This document shows positions 9,621 to 20,441 of a stretch of 64,000 nucleotides of DNA, in pieces. The number at the start of each line of letters is the position of its first letter. Positions within the stretch are counted from its first letter, which is position 1. The notes beneath the pieces were generated by a model. That model saw nothing but the letters and a program-made list of their open reading frames with translations, searched no databases and was not told where the DNA came from. The stretch covers positions 62,001 to 126,000 of the forward strand of contig JAJOZX010009461.1 in assembly GCA_023014485.1 (NCBI GenBank), in the 5' to 3' direction. Both the position numbers and the translations under genes were made by a program. The stretch comes from Bathynomus jamesi (taxonomy: Eukaryota > Arthropoda > Malacostraca > Isopoda > Cirolanidae).

Positions 9621-10515
9621 AACGGCAATTGAAATAATCTTCTAAATCGTTACGACAACTGCGCGTTATATAAAGAAATAGTTCTTCAGGGTGAACGGTG
9701 TAGGTGAGCTCAGCCTTGTACCGATCAATTGCTTTGTACCAAAGTTCATGGTATTTCAAAGAGTCTAAACTTTTTAAATAAACGTCCAGCTCTAGACCAT
9801 TCTCACCAGCCCTACACTCGGGAAACCCATCGAGCAGAGCGGTGTATGCGTATTCAAGTACTGTATCAAATAAAGCATATCCGTAACACGCGCGTCTAAT
9901 ATAGGTTTCAGCTTACGGAATCCGACGATTTCAAACATTCTGTCGAGGATGAAACGGTTTCGCGTAGGAACAAGAGCGTTATTATCAGAAGCATTCTTCC
10001 ACATCAGCCGTATATCAATGCACGGCCGATCGTTATTTATACACAACGTACATACAACGGCGTATGAGGGTGCGTCACTAATCTGCTCTCTTCTTGTACC
10101 TACGTTAGCAGGTATTTTATAACGATCTTCACTCCACTTCTCAACTATCACGAAGATTCTATTCATCTCCTCGACACTTAAATAAACCCGTTTGTTTGTT
10201 TGTCTACATTCCGTTTCCAGTACATAGCTAATGGTACCGGAATTACGCCTGAACACGCGCAACGATTTCGTCACGGACACATCGTACGAGGCGTTGAGAA
10301 TGCTGCTCAAAGGAAGTTCCATCGTATTCGAGGAGCGCACGTCCACTCGGTTCAAGCTCTGAGATAACTATGAGCCGTGTGAGGCACGCAGGTAGGCAGG
10401 AACGGTTCGACGGGCGGCTGACTCGATGATACGTGAATGGGCTTGTTCGTATGATCCGCGAGTCGTACCGAATTGTTGTACATATTTGTTTTTCCGGTAC
10501 AAGAATTAATTTCAT
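9610..10515 (-). pseudogene. Gene b: conserved protein of the PolB element (unknown), frameshifted
   Basis: Probable start is the ATG at 10,515. The coding line passes through 10,515-10,335, 10,330-9,890 and 9,880-9,610 in three frames, so it is broken twice in this copy: once by 5 extra bases near 10,330 and once near 9,885. Full length would be about 300 residues. Blocks conserved with copy 2 include LIVISELEP, ASYDVSVTKSLRVFRR, YLSVEEMNRIFVIVEKW, SYAVVCTLCINN, CIDIRLMWKNASDNN and a C-terminal YTVHPEEL...LEDYFNCRY. I know no family with these motifs. The stop overlaps gene a by 11 nt. It lies downstream of gene c and PolB on the same strand. Confidence 0.65.
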
Positions 10516-10579
10516 CACTACCAGCCTACGCACCAGACATTTTACCTCAGGATAAGAACTAGGAACATTTTATGTTTTA

Positions 10580-11170
10580 CTAAACATCTTCACACTCCGG
10601 CGCACTATTTGAGAGGAACATATGCTCATATTTTTCCTTTCTGCCCATCAAACGATACTCGTCTCTAAAGTCTGTTAAAAACTCACGCAGGGCACTAGCC
10701 ACAACCTCACTACGAACCTCATCATGATATACGTTAATATAGTGATAAAAATACTTAAGATTGTCCATGATCACGAGATTCACATTTTCAGTCGTAGGGT
10801 ATGAGTAATCGACATGGTGTAGCATGACGTAATACCGCTTGTCACACCACCCATCCGCAAGACTCATTATCCATACCTGCTGCTTCTCTTCTGCACGCGT
10901 TGTTTCTTTTACTTCACGGTGTATGTGAGACTTTATAAAGTTTAGCTCTGCAGTATACTTCAGCACATCGTCTGTGCAACGAAAGCCTTCAACGGTCTCA
11001 CCAGAACATCCGTAGAGTATTTGTACATCTTGGAACTTCGCACAATCCAATGTGTTTTTAAAAGAGGTATAGGAGGGAGGAATAGGAAGTTTTTCGGTAT
11101 CCACCACATCCTGACACTTTGCTGAATACCATTTCATAAACGTTGTACAAGCAATATTAAAGGTAGCCAT
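10580..11170 (-). CDS. Gene c: conserved protein of the PolB element (unknown)
   Basis: From ATG 11,170 the frame gives about 196 residues; copy 2 begins with the same MATFNIAC at 58,543, which fixes this start over the longer open frame. Conserved blocks are FMKWYSAKCQDVVDTE, DVQILYG, TDDVLKY, FIKxHI.REV and WCDKRYY. The C-terminal third (YPTTENVNLVIMDN...EYRLMGRKEKYEHMF) is present only here because copy 2 has a deletion. It is soluble, charged and aromatic-rich, with no recognised domain. It sits between PolB (upstream) and gene b (starting 65 bp downstream), so it is likely co-transcribed. Function unknown. Confidence 0.65.
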   Translation of the reverse strand: MATFNIACTTFMKWYSAKCQDVVDTEKLPIPPSYTSFKNTLDCAKFQDVQILYGCSGETVEGFRCTDDVLKYTAELNFIKSHIHREVKETTRAEEKQQVWIMSLADGWCDKRYYVMLHHVDYSYPTTENVNLVIMDNLKYFYHYINVYHDEVRSEVVASALREFLTDFRDEYRLMGRKEKYEHMFLSNSAPECEDV

Positions 11171-11300
11171 TTGAATACACGTCTGATCTGAATACACGTC
11201 TGATCTCTCGGGCTTACTGCAGTCGACTGACCACGCAGGGACTCCCAGATAGTAGCATGACTCACGGTCTTACAGTGGGCGGAGCTTAGAACTTTCACCT

Positions 11301-11341
<41 letters not shown>

Positions 11342-11600
11342 AGAAAGTGAAACGCTAATTGAAACATGATTTATTTAATAAACGAGATATTCAAGTTATA
11401 TATATTTACAAATACGATTTAATAAACGAGATATTCAAGTTATATATATATTTACAAATACGTGTAATAAATCAATAGATACTTTACAAATACGATTTAA
11501 TAAACGAGATATTCAAGTTATATATATATTTACAAATACGTGTAATAAATCAATAGATACGATTATATACAAGACAAATACGTGTGAGTTAACAATAGAA
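11171..11600. repeat. Spacer with (CA)n and tandem ATATTCAAGTTATATATA repeats
   Basis: (CA)n runs at 11,304-11,339. Three copies of a 60-90-bp unit with AATAAACGAGATATTCAAGT and ATTTACAAATACG lie at 11,365-11,590. The gap between PolB and gene c in copy 2 (58,545-58,787) also has a short CA run and GGAGAAA(A/G)TGAAAC, so the spacer is homologous. The GGCGGAGCTTAG block next to the CA run is shared (GGAGGGGCTTAG in copy 2) and could be regulatory for c. Confidence 0.6.
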
Positions 11601-11603
11601 GCA

Positions 11604-14600
11604 TCATACGTTATGGTATCCAAAGGGTACGGTATCATAGGTACCAGGTAACTGGTAACGTTTCCTATAGGTGTTACGGCACACCTTCGTACCCCTAAGT
11701 TCCTTCACGCCCCCCAGCTTCTGCGCCCGAAAATTGTGGGTGCCTACAATTAGTTGGGGAGGTTGTTCGCCCTCATCATCGTCCAAACATACTAGATCCT
11801 TCAACGATTCAAAGTTAACAACCCGCCGATTCGCATGGTTGAGCGTAATACCCTTTGCCTTCACGATATATTTCATTTCCTCCCCCACCCTGACCCGTAC
11901 CCCATAAGTCTTAGGTCCTGTTGAGACAAAAGAGTCGGCGTAATGCGTTGTCCCCATACTCATCCTTGATCTCATCAGTGAGCTCGCCGAGGAACTCCCA
12001 ATAGCGGGCATGTATTCACCCTCCCTCTCTGTGAATATCACGCTATCTGTATCGGCATACAATACTCTCCGCCCAAGAGAATGCAATAGACCCCAAAGTT
12101 TTATACGGGCGTAGGCTGTTGTGAAGCTGGCCACAGGTATGTTTGTAACCCTTGAGGTATCTGTGGCAAATTCAGTGTTGTTGTACTTTATTATGTAAGT
12201 ATTACCTACATTCACGATCTCCATGACCTCTTTATCGGGAGCATTGGCATAATCCCAGACATCGCTATAACTTTGTGCCAAATGAATGCTCCCTCTGCCG
12301 GTATTCTGCGCAAATTTTCCCCATAGACTGTTTAGACACAACTTTGCACTAAAGCGCTTGCCAGGATTCTTTACAATTTGGACACGATCAAGTTGTATAC
12401 CTTCGCGGTCGCGGTAACGTTGAATATAGGCAGACTTTTCATCTTCGGTATCAACTCCTCGCGGATACCCTGATGCCTCAACCTTATCCTTCAAAAAGGC
12501 GTTTATATATGGTGTGAAAAGGTTGGGTAGCTTCTGAAACCTCCACACCTCATGTATCTTCAGTATTCTATAACCACGGCGTACGGCTAGGGCCAGCTCA
12601 GGACTTGTATATACGCCTCTGATCTTACGCTGGTGGGGTATATGGTTACATTCGCCGTTATCCTCTTCCGCGCACTTCACGCACAGGCGAAACATGAGCT
12701 TGTCGTCGATAACGACAGGTAAGATCGGCATCCATAAATTGCGTGGGGGAGTACGTCTACGAAAGAGAGCCCAAAGTAACGATCATTCAAATTTTTTGAA
12801 AATTCATTGATGGAGGGTAGGCTAGGTCCCACCAGTTTCTCAGGAGCGCCCACGGGGTACGGATTGTTCTTCATCACGCGGGCGCGGTAACGTTGAATAT
12901 AGGCAGACTTTTCATCTTCGGTATCAACTCCTCGCGGATACCCTGATGCCTCAACCTTATCCTTCAAAAAGGCGTTTATATATGGTGTGAAAAGGTTGGG
13001 TAGCTTCTGAAACCTCCACACCTCATGTATCTTCAGTATTCTATAACCACGGCGTACGGCTAGGGCCAGCTCAGGACTTGTATATACGCCTCTGATCTTA
13101 CGCTGGTGGGGTATATGGTTACATTCGCCGTTATCCTCTTCCGCGCACTTCACGCACAGGCGAAACATGAGCTTGTCGTCGATAACGACAGGTAAGATCG
13201 GCATCCATAAATTGCGTGGGGGAGTACGTCTACGAAAGAGAGCCCAAAGTAACGATCATTCAAATTTTTTGAAAATTCATTGATGGAGGGTAGGCTAGGT
13301 CCCACCAGTTTCTCAGGAGCACCCACGGGGTACGGATTGTTCTTCATCACGTATGGGTATAAAGAACAGAAATCGTAGTAATTGAGCTTCACGCCCTCCG
13401 TAGGTGGAAAGTATAGTCTGAATGGATTTGTACGTCCTCCAAACAAGCTATCACCACATTTGAGAGGATCCAGCACCATTGAACGCTTGATCGTGTTTAT
13501 TTCCTCACGGTACACCTCGTCTGTCTCCATCCGTGCATCATATTCATGCTCCCACAAGACTTTGTGACTGAACTGTGATCCTATAAGTTGATCGCGGGTG
13601 CGGGTCGATGCAAGACAGTCGGCAGGAGACCTACCGTGGATATCCCCGGCGATTCCGCACTCAGGACGGGGGTATCCATGCCACCAGCAACCGTTAAAGG
13701 AGTACACAGTCTTCACACCAGTGACACGGTTTTCACTTAACCCATCAACCCAAAAAACACGTCCATTAATCTTAATGGGTACTTCACCCGTGTTGCGGGC
13801 GTGCTTTATGTATACACCTGTCTGTTGCTGTAGGTGTATGAGCCAGTAAATAGCCTTGTGTCCGTAACTGCGGGGGTTGTTTCGGTGAATAATGGCTAAG
13901 GTGTCTTTAGGCATGAAGTTATTCTTGAACACCGTAAAACATAATGATGCGATGGTGGTTGCGACTTGCAGTGGATCGCATTTGAAACGGGCTATGTACA
14001 TCCTTCTAAAGGCCTGGAAACATACTCTAAGCACGCGCACATCGTTCACGCAATAACGCTCACATTCATCAGCTATATTATAAGGGTTACTTTCATTAAA
14101 ACTGTTGTAGTATCGATCAAAGTCTTCACGTTCATCCATACAGTCAAAATAATGTTTGGGCGGTGGTGGGCCTACGTAGTTTAAAGTCTCGCTGGTGAGG
14201 AAAGTGTAAGGGAAGTATCCTTTGGAAACTTCAGCTGCTACTCCCATCACCTTGGGTAGCTTTGCTAATTTACAAGGTGTGAATAATAAAGTGTCTTTAA
14301 ATTGTACATTGCCTCTTATTTGCATCTGTATTAATTTGTTGCCTCTTTTCAATGGATCACTGTAAATATTTCAGAGGATTCGTGTTCAAGCAACTCCTTA
14401 TAAAGGAACTGCGTATCAAAGTTTGCCCCGTTATGGGAGAGAATATACAGTCATTTTTTTTAACTTGTCGGCTAACTTGACAATATAGGACACAAATAGT
14501 TTCACAGGACTATCGCGGACATTCGTTCTAAAAACGTTTGTCCGTTTACCACATTTGGGGCACTCGTCACATTCGATACCCATACACTCATCACAGATGG

Positions 14601-15870
14601 TCTGGCTCACAAGTAAATGTGGAATTACCTCTTTGGTTTCAGCGTTCGTATATGTTTCTATATCGTAGTACACAGTTATACAAGGGTTATTTTTAGGCTT
14701 AGCATCTTTCATATAACATACATGCTTTACTCCATCCGCCTTATATTCCTCCTGGCATGTAGGACAGTGAATTACGTCACACTTGTGCTTAAATTTTCCC
14801 CAATTATCCATTGTGTGAAACATACCACATTCACAGATTCTCATTTTCCTGCACGTGCCAATTGATTTATGGAAATCAAAACAGCTATTATTGAAAAATG
14901 TGCGTCTACACACATCACAGTCTCTCTTCTCAGCGTCAACTACACGGCTTTCACATTTGGTGCTTTTACACTGCTCACATACCATGTGACATTCTTTACA
15001 ATGTCGCACAATATCATCCGCAAACTCGAGGCACCCCTTACACAAATCATGATGTCTCCCATATTTTCGACTTTTGTCATAACTCGCGTAAAGCCACCTT
15101 ATATTACGGATGGGGAGATACGTTGTCCCTGACAATCCTAAAATAAGTAGGGGTCTTGTACGATCTCTCACACAGCTTTTAAAAACATACACAGTCCTAC
15201 GACGATCATCCAGCCCAAATACAACTATACGAACATTCATTTCCTGTTCTACCCTTCTCAACTCTTCAGGACCCATATTACAGTCAAATTCAAGTTCACA
15301 GTCTACAGCTAGTTTACGGGCACGCGCCACGACCGTAGGCAACCAAATTTTTGTGGCCTGTGTATTTTGTACAGTAAACATACGTGCTAAGAGTACTGCT
15401 ATAAAGCCGCAACCACGATCGACATTTATATGCTTTCGGTAAATAATAGGAGAATTGAAGTTAAGAGTATACGGTATGGCACTATGACCTGCAACACGGA
15501 ATACACGATCAATATTTACCGTGAAGTTGTCCATATTAAAGGCTATACTACTTTGGGCGGCTTGCATTATACGTCCTAATATATATTCCACATCTTCAGC
15601 CGCCAAACGTCTAAATGGCACTATCACCCAATAATCGTCTACATCACCGTCATCTGACCCGAATCCAAAGGACAGACACGTCCTGACTTCACGCTCGTCG
15701 CGATTCTGAAGAGCAAACTCTATAATACGCTGTACAACCCGGCGTAGCCCGCGCTCAATTCCATTGCTACACATGGCTCTAGGGTCGACCCTGACTCTAT
15801 ACCGATTTCTAGTCAAGGCTGGGTGGGGGCTGCGGATCGCACCAATTCGATCGTTATATCATCCTCAGCA
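11604..15870 (-). pseudogene. polB: Protein-primed family-B DNA polymerase (Polinton type), copy 1
   Basis: The enzyme would replicate the element from protein-primed ends. N to C on minus there are: a region with RGCGFIAVLLARMF near 15,400; a Cys/His zinc-binding cluster (CxxC pairs, 15,050-14,740); exonuclease motif I VYYDIETYTN (about 14,665); Exo II HNGANFDT (about 14,420); and Exo III YCVND (about 14,045). Polymerase motif A YDFCSLYPYV is at about 13,365, motif B KLCLNSLWGKFAQN at about 12,325, and motif C YADTDS at about 12,050. About 1,250 residues match Polinton polymerases in size and order. The frame is broken near 14,440 and 14,365, at the VDVLP motif, by a 473-bp tandem duplication, and by a compensated shift near 11,975. 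No ATG is clear upstream of 15,816. Confidence 0.85.
12411..13356. repeat. 473-bp tandem duplication inside polB
   Basis: Bases from 12,411 (GCGGTAACGTTGAATATAGG) recur from 12,884 with near identity up to about 13,350 (TTCTTCATCACG). The unit is 473 bp, not a multiple of three, so it destroys the polB frame and repeats the stretch between motif A and motif B. Both units carry the same 1-nt loss relative to copy 2 in the VDVLP stretch, so that frameshift existed before the duplication. Copy 2 lacks the duplication. Confidence 0.9.
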
Positions 15871-16190
15871 GAACGGGGGGCGGCAGATGAATTAGTGGAT
15901 ATATTAGCGGAAGGTGCTGCTGGGGGGCATGTTGCGTAGGAGGTTGAGGGTTGGGGATCTATTATTGTAGACTTAACAGAACGGGGGGCGGCGGATGAAT
16001 AAGGGAATATATTAGCGGGAGGTGCTGCTGGGGGGCTTGTTGCGTAAGAGGTTGAGGGTTGGGGACCTATTACTGGTGCAACAGGCGCGTATTTCGGCGC
16101 TTTATACCTGACGTGGGGTTCTCATACCTCCGCTTTGGACGTGCTACCGGTATCGCTGGTGAGGGTTCGTTGGCAGGGGAGGAGATCACA
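15840..16190 (-). pseudogene. Pro/Ser/Ala-rich tandem-repeat coding stretch upstream of polB
   Basis: On minus one frame reads a repeated unit, PQPSTSYATxPPAAPxANI...SSAAPRS, twice (DNA unit about 105 bp, at 15,868-15,970 and 15,973-16,075), then EDDITIELVRSAAPTQP and a stop at about 15,813. Just upstream another frame reads ARPKRRYENPTSGIKRR, a basic nuclear-signal-like patch. It may be the C-terminus of a gene preceding polB, or a low-complexity N-terminal extension of polB shifted in frame. The upstream part is lost because a BEL/Pao remnant begins near 16,190. Confidence 0.45.
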
Positions 16191-16530
16191 ACTACAAGGG
16201 TGATCTTTAACTTCCTCAATGAAGCCTTTTTCTAACTGGTCCTTGAAAACATCATCATACATTTTAATTCTATTGTCATTTTTAAATATTTTCATCAAAT
16301 TATAGAGATGACCTTTAGCTACCTTTAGATTATCATTTAATTTTGGACTATTGATCTTCCAAGGTAGTTCAATTGAATAATGGCCATTTTCATACATGAT
16401 GGTATTTTCAAAATTTTCAACCATTAATTGATTTTCATCTGTATGATCACCATCTTGCACCCCCACTGACTCTAATAGCCAGAGCTGTTGTACACCTTTA
16501 TCTAATTCTTCAGTTCTTAATGATTTATTT
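16185..16530 (-). pseudogene. BEL/Pao reverse transcriptase, N-terminal edge
   Basis: Minus reading: ELDKGVQQLWLLESVGV..., then GHYSIELPWKINSPKLNDN and IKMYDDVFKDQLEKGFIEEV, the conserved entry into BEL/Pao RT (short FWxLE block, YxVxLPWK block, Y...GxIExV block). The remainder of RT is absent. After about 16,185 the sequence returns to the PolB element. Confidence 0.7.
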
Positions 16531-16678
16531 AATATTTCAGTATTTATGTCATTATTTGAGTTGTGTTAGACCTTGTCATAATAGGGCAAGTTTGTTAGTC
16601 ATATATTTTTATTTTTCATTGTTATTTTATATTTATCTATGTGTCCCAGTGGAGCTATACCCCAGTGAGTATCTAGAG

Positions 16679-16870
16679 CAGTGGTTCTTAACCTTTTTAC
16701 TACCATGCCCCCTCTAGGAATTGGTCCTTCCCTCCACGCCCCCGTTCAATCAAAATAACATTCTTAATAACTTCTCAATATTAGCCCATGCTCTCGTTAA
16801 GAGAATAACAAATACAATTAGAGAAATTCCTGTTTCTAGGGGGGCGCGCCCCCCCGGTTAAGAACCACTG
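16679..16870. mobile_element. hAT-type MITE with 8-bp target duplication
   Basis: 192 bp with termini CAGTGGTTCTTAACC and GGTTAAGAACCACTG, flanked by a perfect ATCTAGAG duplication (16,671-16,678; 16,871-16,878). CAG-GGTTCTTAACC ends and 8-bp duplications are typical of hAT. No coding capacity. Inserted in the BEL/Pao remnant, so it is at least the fourth nesting level (CR1, PolB element, BEL, MITE). Confidence 0.9.
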
Positions 16871-16874
16871 ATCT

Positions 16875-17152
16875 AGAGCCATCCCATCTCCTATTCTGAC
16901 TATGCCCTTCTGAATTAAGTGAATATAATCGGCTCCAATTAACATTTGAACATTATCTAATGTATCATCATTTAAATTTCTATCTGCAATTTTATATTGT
17001 TTTTTAAGTTGTTGTATTACTTGTTTTAAATTTGGTATTTTAAATTTTTGTTGACCAACTTGTTTAATGACTACTGCTTCTATGTTTGTTGTTTTATTCT
17101 CTGTGGGTATATCAAGCTCTAAATTGACTACTATATTTTTCTTTCTGTTCAT
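16875..17152 (-). pseudogene. BEL/Pao protease-RT linker
   Basis: The minus frame gives VVNLELDIPTE...NVQMLIGADYIHLIQ and stops making sense exactly where the hAT MITE begins. The LIGADY block follows the protease domain in BEL/Pao polyproteins. It overlaps the preceding frame near 17,112-17,152, so a frameshift separates it from gag-protease. Confidence 0.65.
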
Positions 17153-17813
17153 TTTCTTTGATAAATGATGTTATACACAATTCTTGTTCGTTTTTATGAG
17201 TTTGTGGGCCTAATTGATTAACTAATGATTGATCTACAAAAGTTTGTTGGGAACAAGAATCTATTAGACATCTTATAGGAGTTGTCCCACCTTTGTTATT
17301 TTTTAAATCCAAGGTTATTGTAGGTAGGAGTACACTAGAATTTTTATTAACATTATTTATTGATATATGTCCATTAAATGTTTTTTCATTTTTCTTTGGG
17401 TTTTGTTTATTTGAATTTTTAAATGAATCAGAAACATGATTTAAACTTCCACAATTAACACATTTGAATCTTATTTTTGTTTTGCAGTCTTTGTTAGTAT
17501 GTCCTGCAGCTGTGCACTTAGTACAAAGGTTTAACTGAGAACACCTGTTTATCCGGGATTCTAAATCTACATATTTAGTACATCGTGTGCTGTTGTGATC
17601 ATCAGCCGAACAAAATTTACACTTACGTACAAATTCTGTCGTAATATTAAAATTTTGTAGTGTAGGAGTTAGACCTATCACTTTTTGTTCTGATTTGTCT
17701 TTTTGTTGTTGTTGCTTTGGTTTTGTTTGAATTTTCTTTGTTTGGTTTATTTGTGAATCAATCTTTGTTTGGTTTATTTGTGAATCAATCTTTGAAGATT
17801 TGTACATTGACAA
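17112..17813 (-). pseudogene. BEL/Pao gag zinc knuckles and aspartic protease
   Basis: A 233-residue open frame. Near the N-terminus is a 33-bp duplication giving IDSQINQTK twice. Two intact CCHC knuckles follow (CKFCSADDHNSTRC and CTKCTAAGHTNKDC, both CX2CX4HX4C); a third has lost its last Cys (CVNCGSLNHVSDSF). The protease core is IDSCSQQTFV, where the family usually has Asp-Ser/Thr-Gly; the Gly is replaced by Cys, so the enzyme is probably inactive. Gag packages the RNA and the protease matures the polyprotein. The upstream start is missing. Confidence 0.75.
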
Positions 17814-17975
17814 AACATTTGGAAATTCATTCCTTATTTCACCAAGGTTAGGGTATGTATTTTCCGTTATTCTTTGGAAAATATCCCTAATTTGGGTAGG
17901 TAAACAATCAAATATTATGGCTTGGATAAACCATGCTGATTTCTCTAGATCTATGTCATTATTTTGTATTCAAAG

Positions 17976-18193
17976 TTAAAAATCTTTATTAATAAAACAG
18001 GATAGAAGCATATGAAAGTCAAGGTAAACTATAGTTGCAAATCATTTTAACAGAATAACAAACATTTTGGATAAAACCTTAAGTCTAAAACTAAAGAGTA
18101 TGTGGAACATATCAAAAGTAATAAATATACTTATAGTTTTCATACAATGTTTACATGAACTAGAAAATTGTAAAGAACGATGATCCTAATGTG

Positions 18194-18245
<52 letters not shown>

Positions 18246-18860
18246 CCCAAAATCTATAATAATAATAATAGCTACCTGAAGCAATAGTAATGAGTAACTT
18301 ATATTACAATCATTTTGGGTTCCTTTCCTGACAACAAACTAAATACAGTATATATATTAAACATGTAGAAACATTTGTAGAAAAATTGTCTTTTAGCTGA
18401 TGCTAGACTCTGAGATAACCCATTCTGTCACTAAGACCTCTAACTTGCATGCAAATGTAGTTCCACCCACTTTGTGAGACGCCTTTGGTGGGGCTTTGGT
18501 AGGTAGGCCCTTAGTAGGCTGTGGCTAATTCATTTGATGACAGTACTTGAATAGTATATATGTCTATTGTTAGCGATATTATTATTATTATTATTATTAT
18601 TACATATATTTGAGCATGTAAATGCATCAGTTAGGAATTCATTTTCTCCTTTGTGTTTCTTGTTTTCCTACATCTTTTTAAGATTTATAAATTCTAAAAC
18701 CAAATACGTTTGGACTAGGATTCTATCTGGAAAGGGTTCATATGAATGTTCTACGTTTGGACTAGGATTCTATCTGGAAAGGGATCATATGAATGATCTG
18801 AAACATTATAACATATAAGATTAATAATTGAATGACAGAGGTACTAAGAACTGTATTAAA
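17976..18860. repeat. Unassigned sequence with (CA)n and a 47-bp tandem repeat
   Basis: No gene is seen. (CA)n fills 18,199-18,242. ACGTTTGGACTAGGATTCTA begins a 47-bp unit at 18,707 that is repeated directly to about 18,801. GATCTGAAACATTATAACAT at 18,796 equals the 3' end of the CR1 element (22,672-22,695), so a short CR1 3' tail may lie here. Confidence 0.5.
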
Positions 18861-19135
18861 CTTTATATTTAGGATAAAGACGATGACGTAGAGGCAGAAA
18901 AGTTATTATATTTGGCAGCATCCGCTGTTTCGGGGGACTCTATCGCATTTCAATGCCTGATAAAAATGTATAAATGACAAAAATATATAAACGTGGAGAG
19001 CTAGATCTAAAGTACAAAATTAAAACTGTTCAATAATAAAAATTAAAATTACAAAGCTGAAACACATAATCCAAAATCAAATCGAAAGTAAAAAAAAATA
19101 TAAATGACATTTAATAGTGACGCGTATAACGTTCA
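18860..19135 (-). mobile_element. Decayed PLE tail
   Basis: TTAGGATAAAGACGATGACG and the following 250 bp align with the PLE tail at 2,637-2,900 (ACGTAGAG, TTATATTTGGC, GTTTCGGG, TAAATGACAA blocks) with many substitutions. Only the tail is present; the RT is missing. Confidence 0.6.
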
Positions 19136-19599
19136 TAACATATTTAAAATTACAATAAGCAAGTTGTAGAATACATAATTGTGCAAGTTGTGCCAAAATC
19201 CCATTTTCTTTTATAAATAGTCTTAGAACAATTAACATTTTTAATAATATATATGCACAAAGAGAGAAATGGCTTTGAGAATCTTTTTCTCGGAACTGGA
19301 AATTGTTAAAACGTAGCCAAGCTTGACTTAAGGGATAGCCTACTACGCTGTACAGTACACTCCTTTATGGCGATTTCATTAACATTAAATTCATCAAGGT
19401 ATACATTTCTTTTATTAGTAAAAATCGTGAAATTTGTTTTACTGGTATTTTGGAAGAGTTTTATTGGTAGCCAACCACTTCGTTACAATAATGAATTCTG
19501 AATGAAATATCTTAGCTGTATTAACATCTTTGCAAGAAAAAGAGAGAGAGTTGTATCAGCTGCAAACAATATGAAGTTCAGTATATCAGATGAACGTGG

Positions 19600-19965
19600 A
19601 AGGTCATTTATATATAATAAAATAACAATGGATCCTGCACTGAGCCCCGTGGCACACCATGTTTGGCAAGCGCTTTAGTGGGGCAAACCTTATTTACTGA
19701 TACAAAATTATATCTATCGGGCAAATAACTTTTAATTCAATCACTGATTGCCCCTCTAAAACCATAACAATACAATTTATTAAGTAGAATATTATGGTCT
19801 ATTACATCAAACACCTTACTCAAATCCATAAATATTGACATCATTATTTCTTTGTTCTCCTTAGCTCTATTTACATTTTCCATAAGATTTAAAGTAGCCA
19901 TTTCCATTGTTCTATTATTACGGAAACCATATTGATTTGGAGATTTAAGGGTAACAGTTGATTCG
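19600..19965 (-). pseudogene. Jockey/CR1-like reverse transcriptase fragment
   Basis: On minus from about 19,960: NQYGFRNNRTMEMATLNL, then a FMDLSKVFDVIDHNILLNKL palm block (catalytic FxDxxKAFD form with Ala to Val), YGFRGAISD, and KHGVPRGSVQDPLLF (usually GVPQGSVLGPLLF). The order is standard for LINE RT domains 2-5. One stop interrupts it near 19,735 and the YADD box is lost. This piece is separate from the CR1 that hosts the PolB element. Confidence 0.75.
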
Positions 19966-19969
19966 ACGC

Positions 19970-20385
19970 CTTCAGAAGGGCGTTCATTTCAAAGCGAGTC
20001 GTTGCAAGTCACAACCACGTTTGCTTATTGCAAAGGGTACACGGATCAGCTTTCGCTCTCAATCATCTCAACAGTAAACTTTGTAGTGGAATACAAGTTT
20101 GCAAGAGAAATAACCAGCGCCTTTAATAAAATCATTTTTTAATTACAAGTCAAATGCATGCACGGAGGGCTCGAACAGCTAATATGGCTCTTTATATATA
20201 TATATATATATATATGGTAAGGTGAAAGAATTGTATGTATTTCGTCTGAGCTAATTTTTTTGACGAATGTAGAGATTTATCAGGAGCGGTCTGTAAGAAA
20301 CAGGTGTTCTTTGAATTGACCCAGATTGTCGGAAACCCTTTCCTCGTGTGTGTGTGTTTGTGTGTGCACGAGTTGTTTATTCGTT

Positions 20386-20441
<56 letters not shown>

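Larger units (their letters stand above)
16185..17975 (-). mobile_element. BEL/Pao LTR-retrotransposon remnant inside the PolB element
   Basis: Minus-strand order: gag zinc knuckles and protease (17,813-17,112), the protease-RT linker (17,152-16,875), then the RT start (16,530-16,185). Long terminal repeats are not visible, so both ends are truncated. The order gag-protease-RT and the IGADY linker motif are BEL/Pao-like. It is itself cut by a hAT MITE at 16,679-16,870. Confidence 0.75.

Noticed and set aside
13382..15442. Plus-strand frames across the polB region
   Set aside because: Antisense shadows of the polymerase; only the minus strand has the Exo and Pol motifs.
16520..16717. Plus-strand frame next to the MITE
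   Set aside because: Spans the BEL/MITE boundary and has no motif; an accident of AT-rich DNA.
16185..17975. Retroviral-type integrase of the Polinton
   Set aside because: The zinc knuckles and protease here belong to a BEL/Pao gag-pol remnant; no HHCC finger or DDE integrase core was found.
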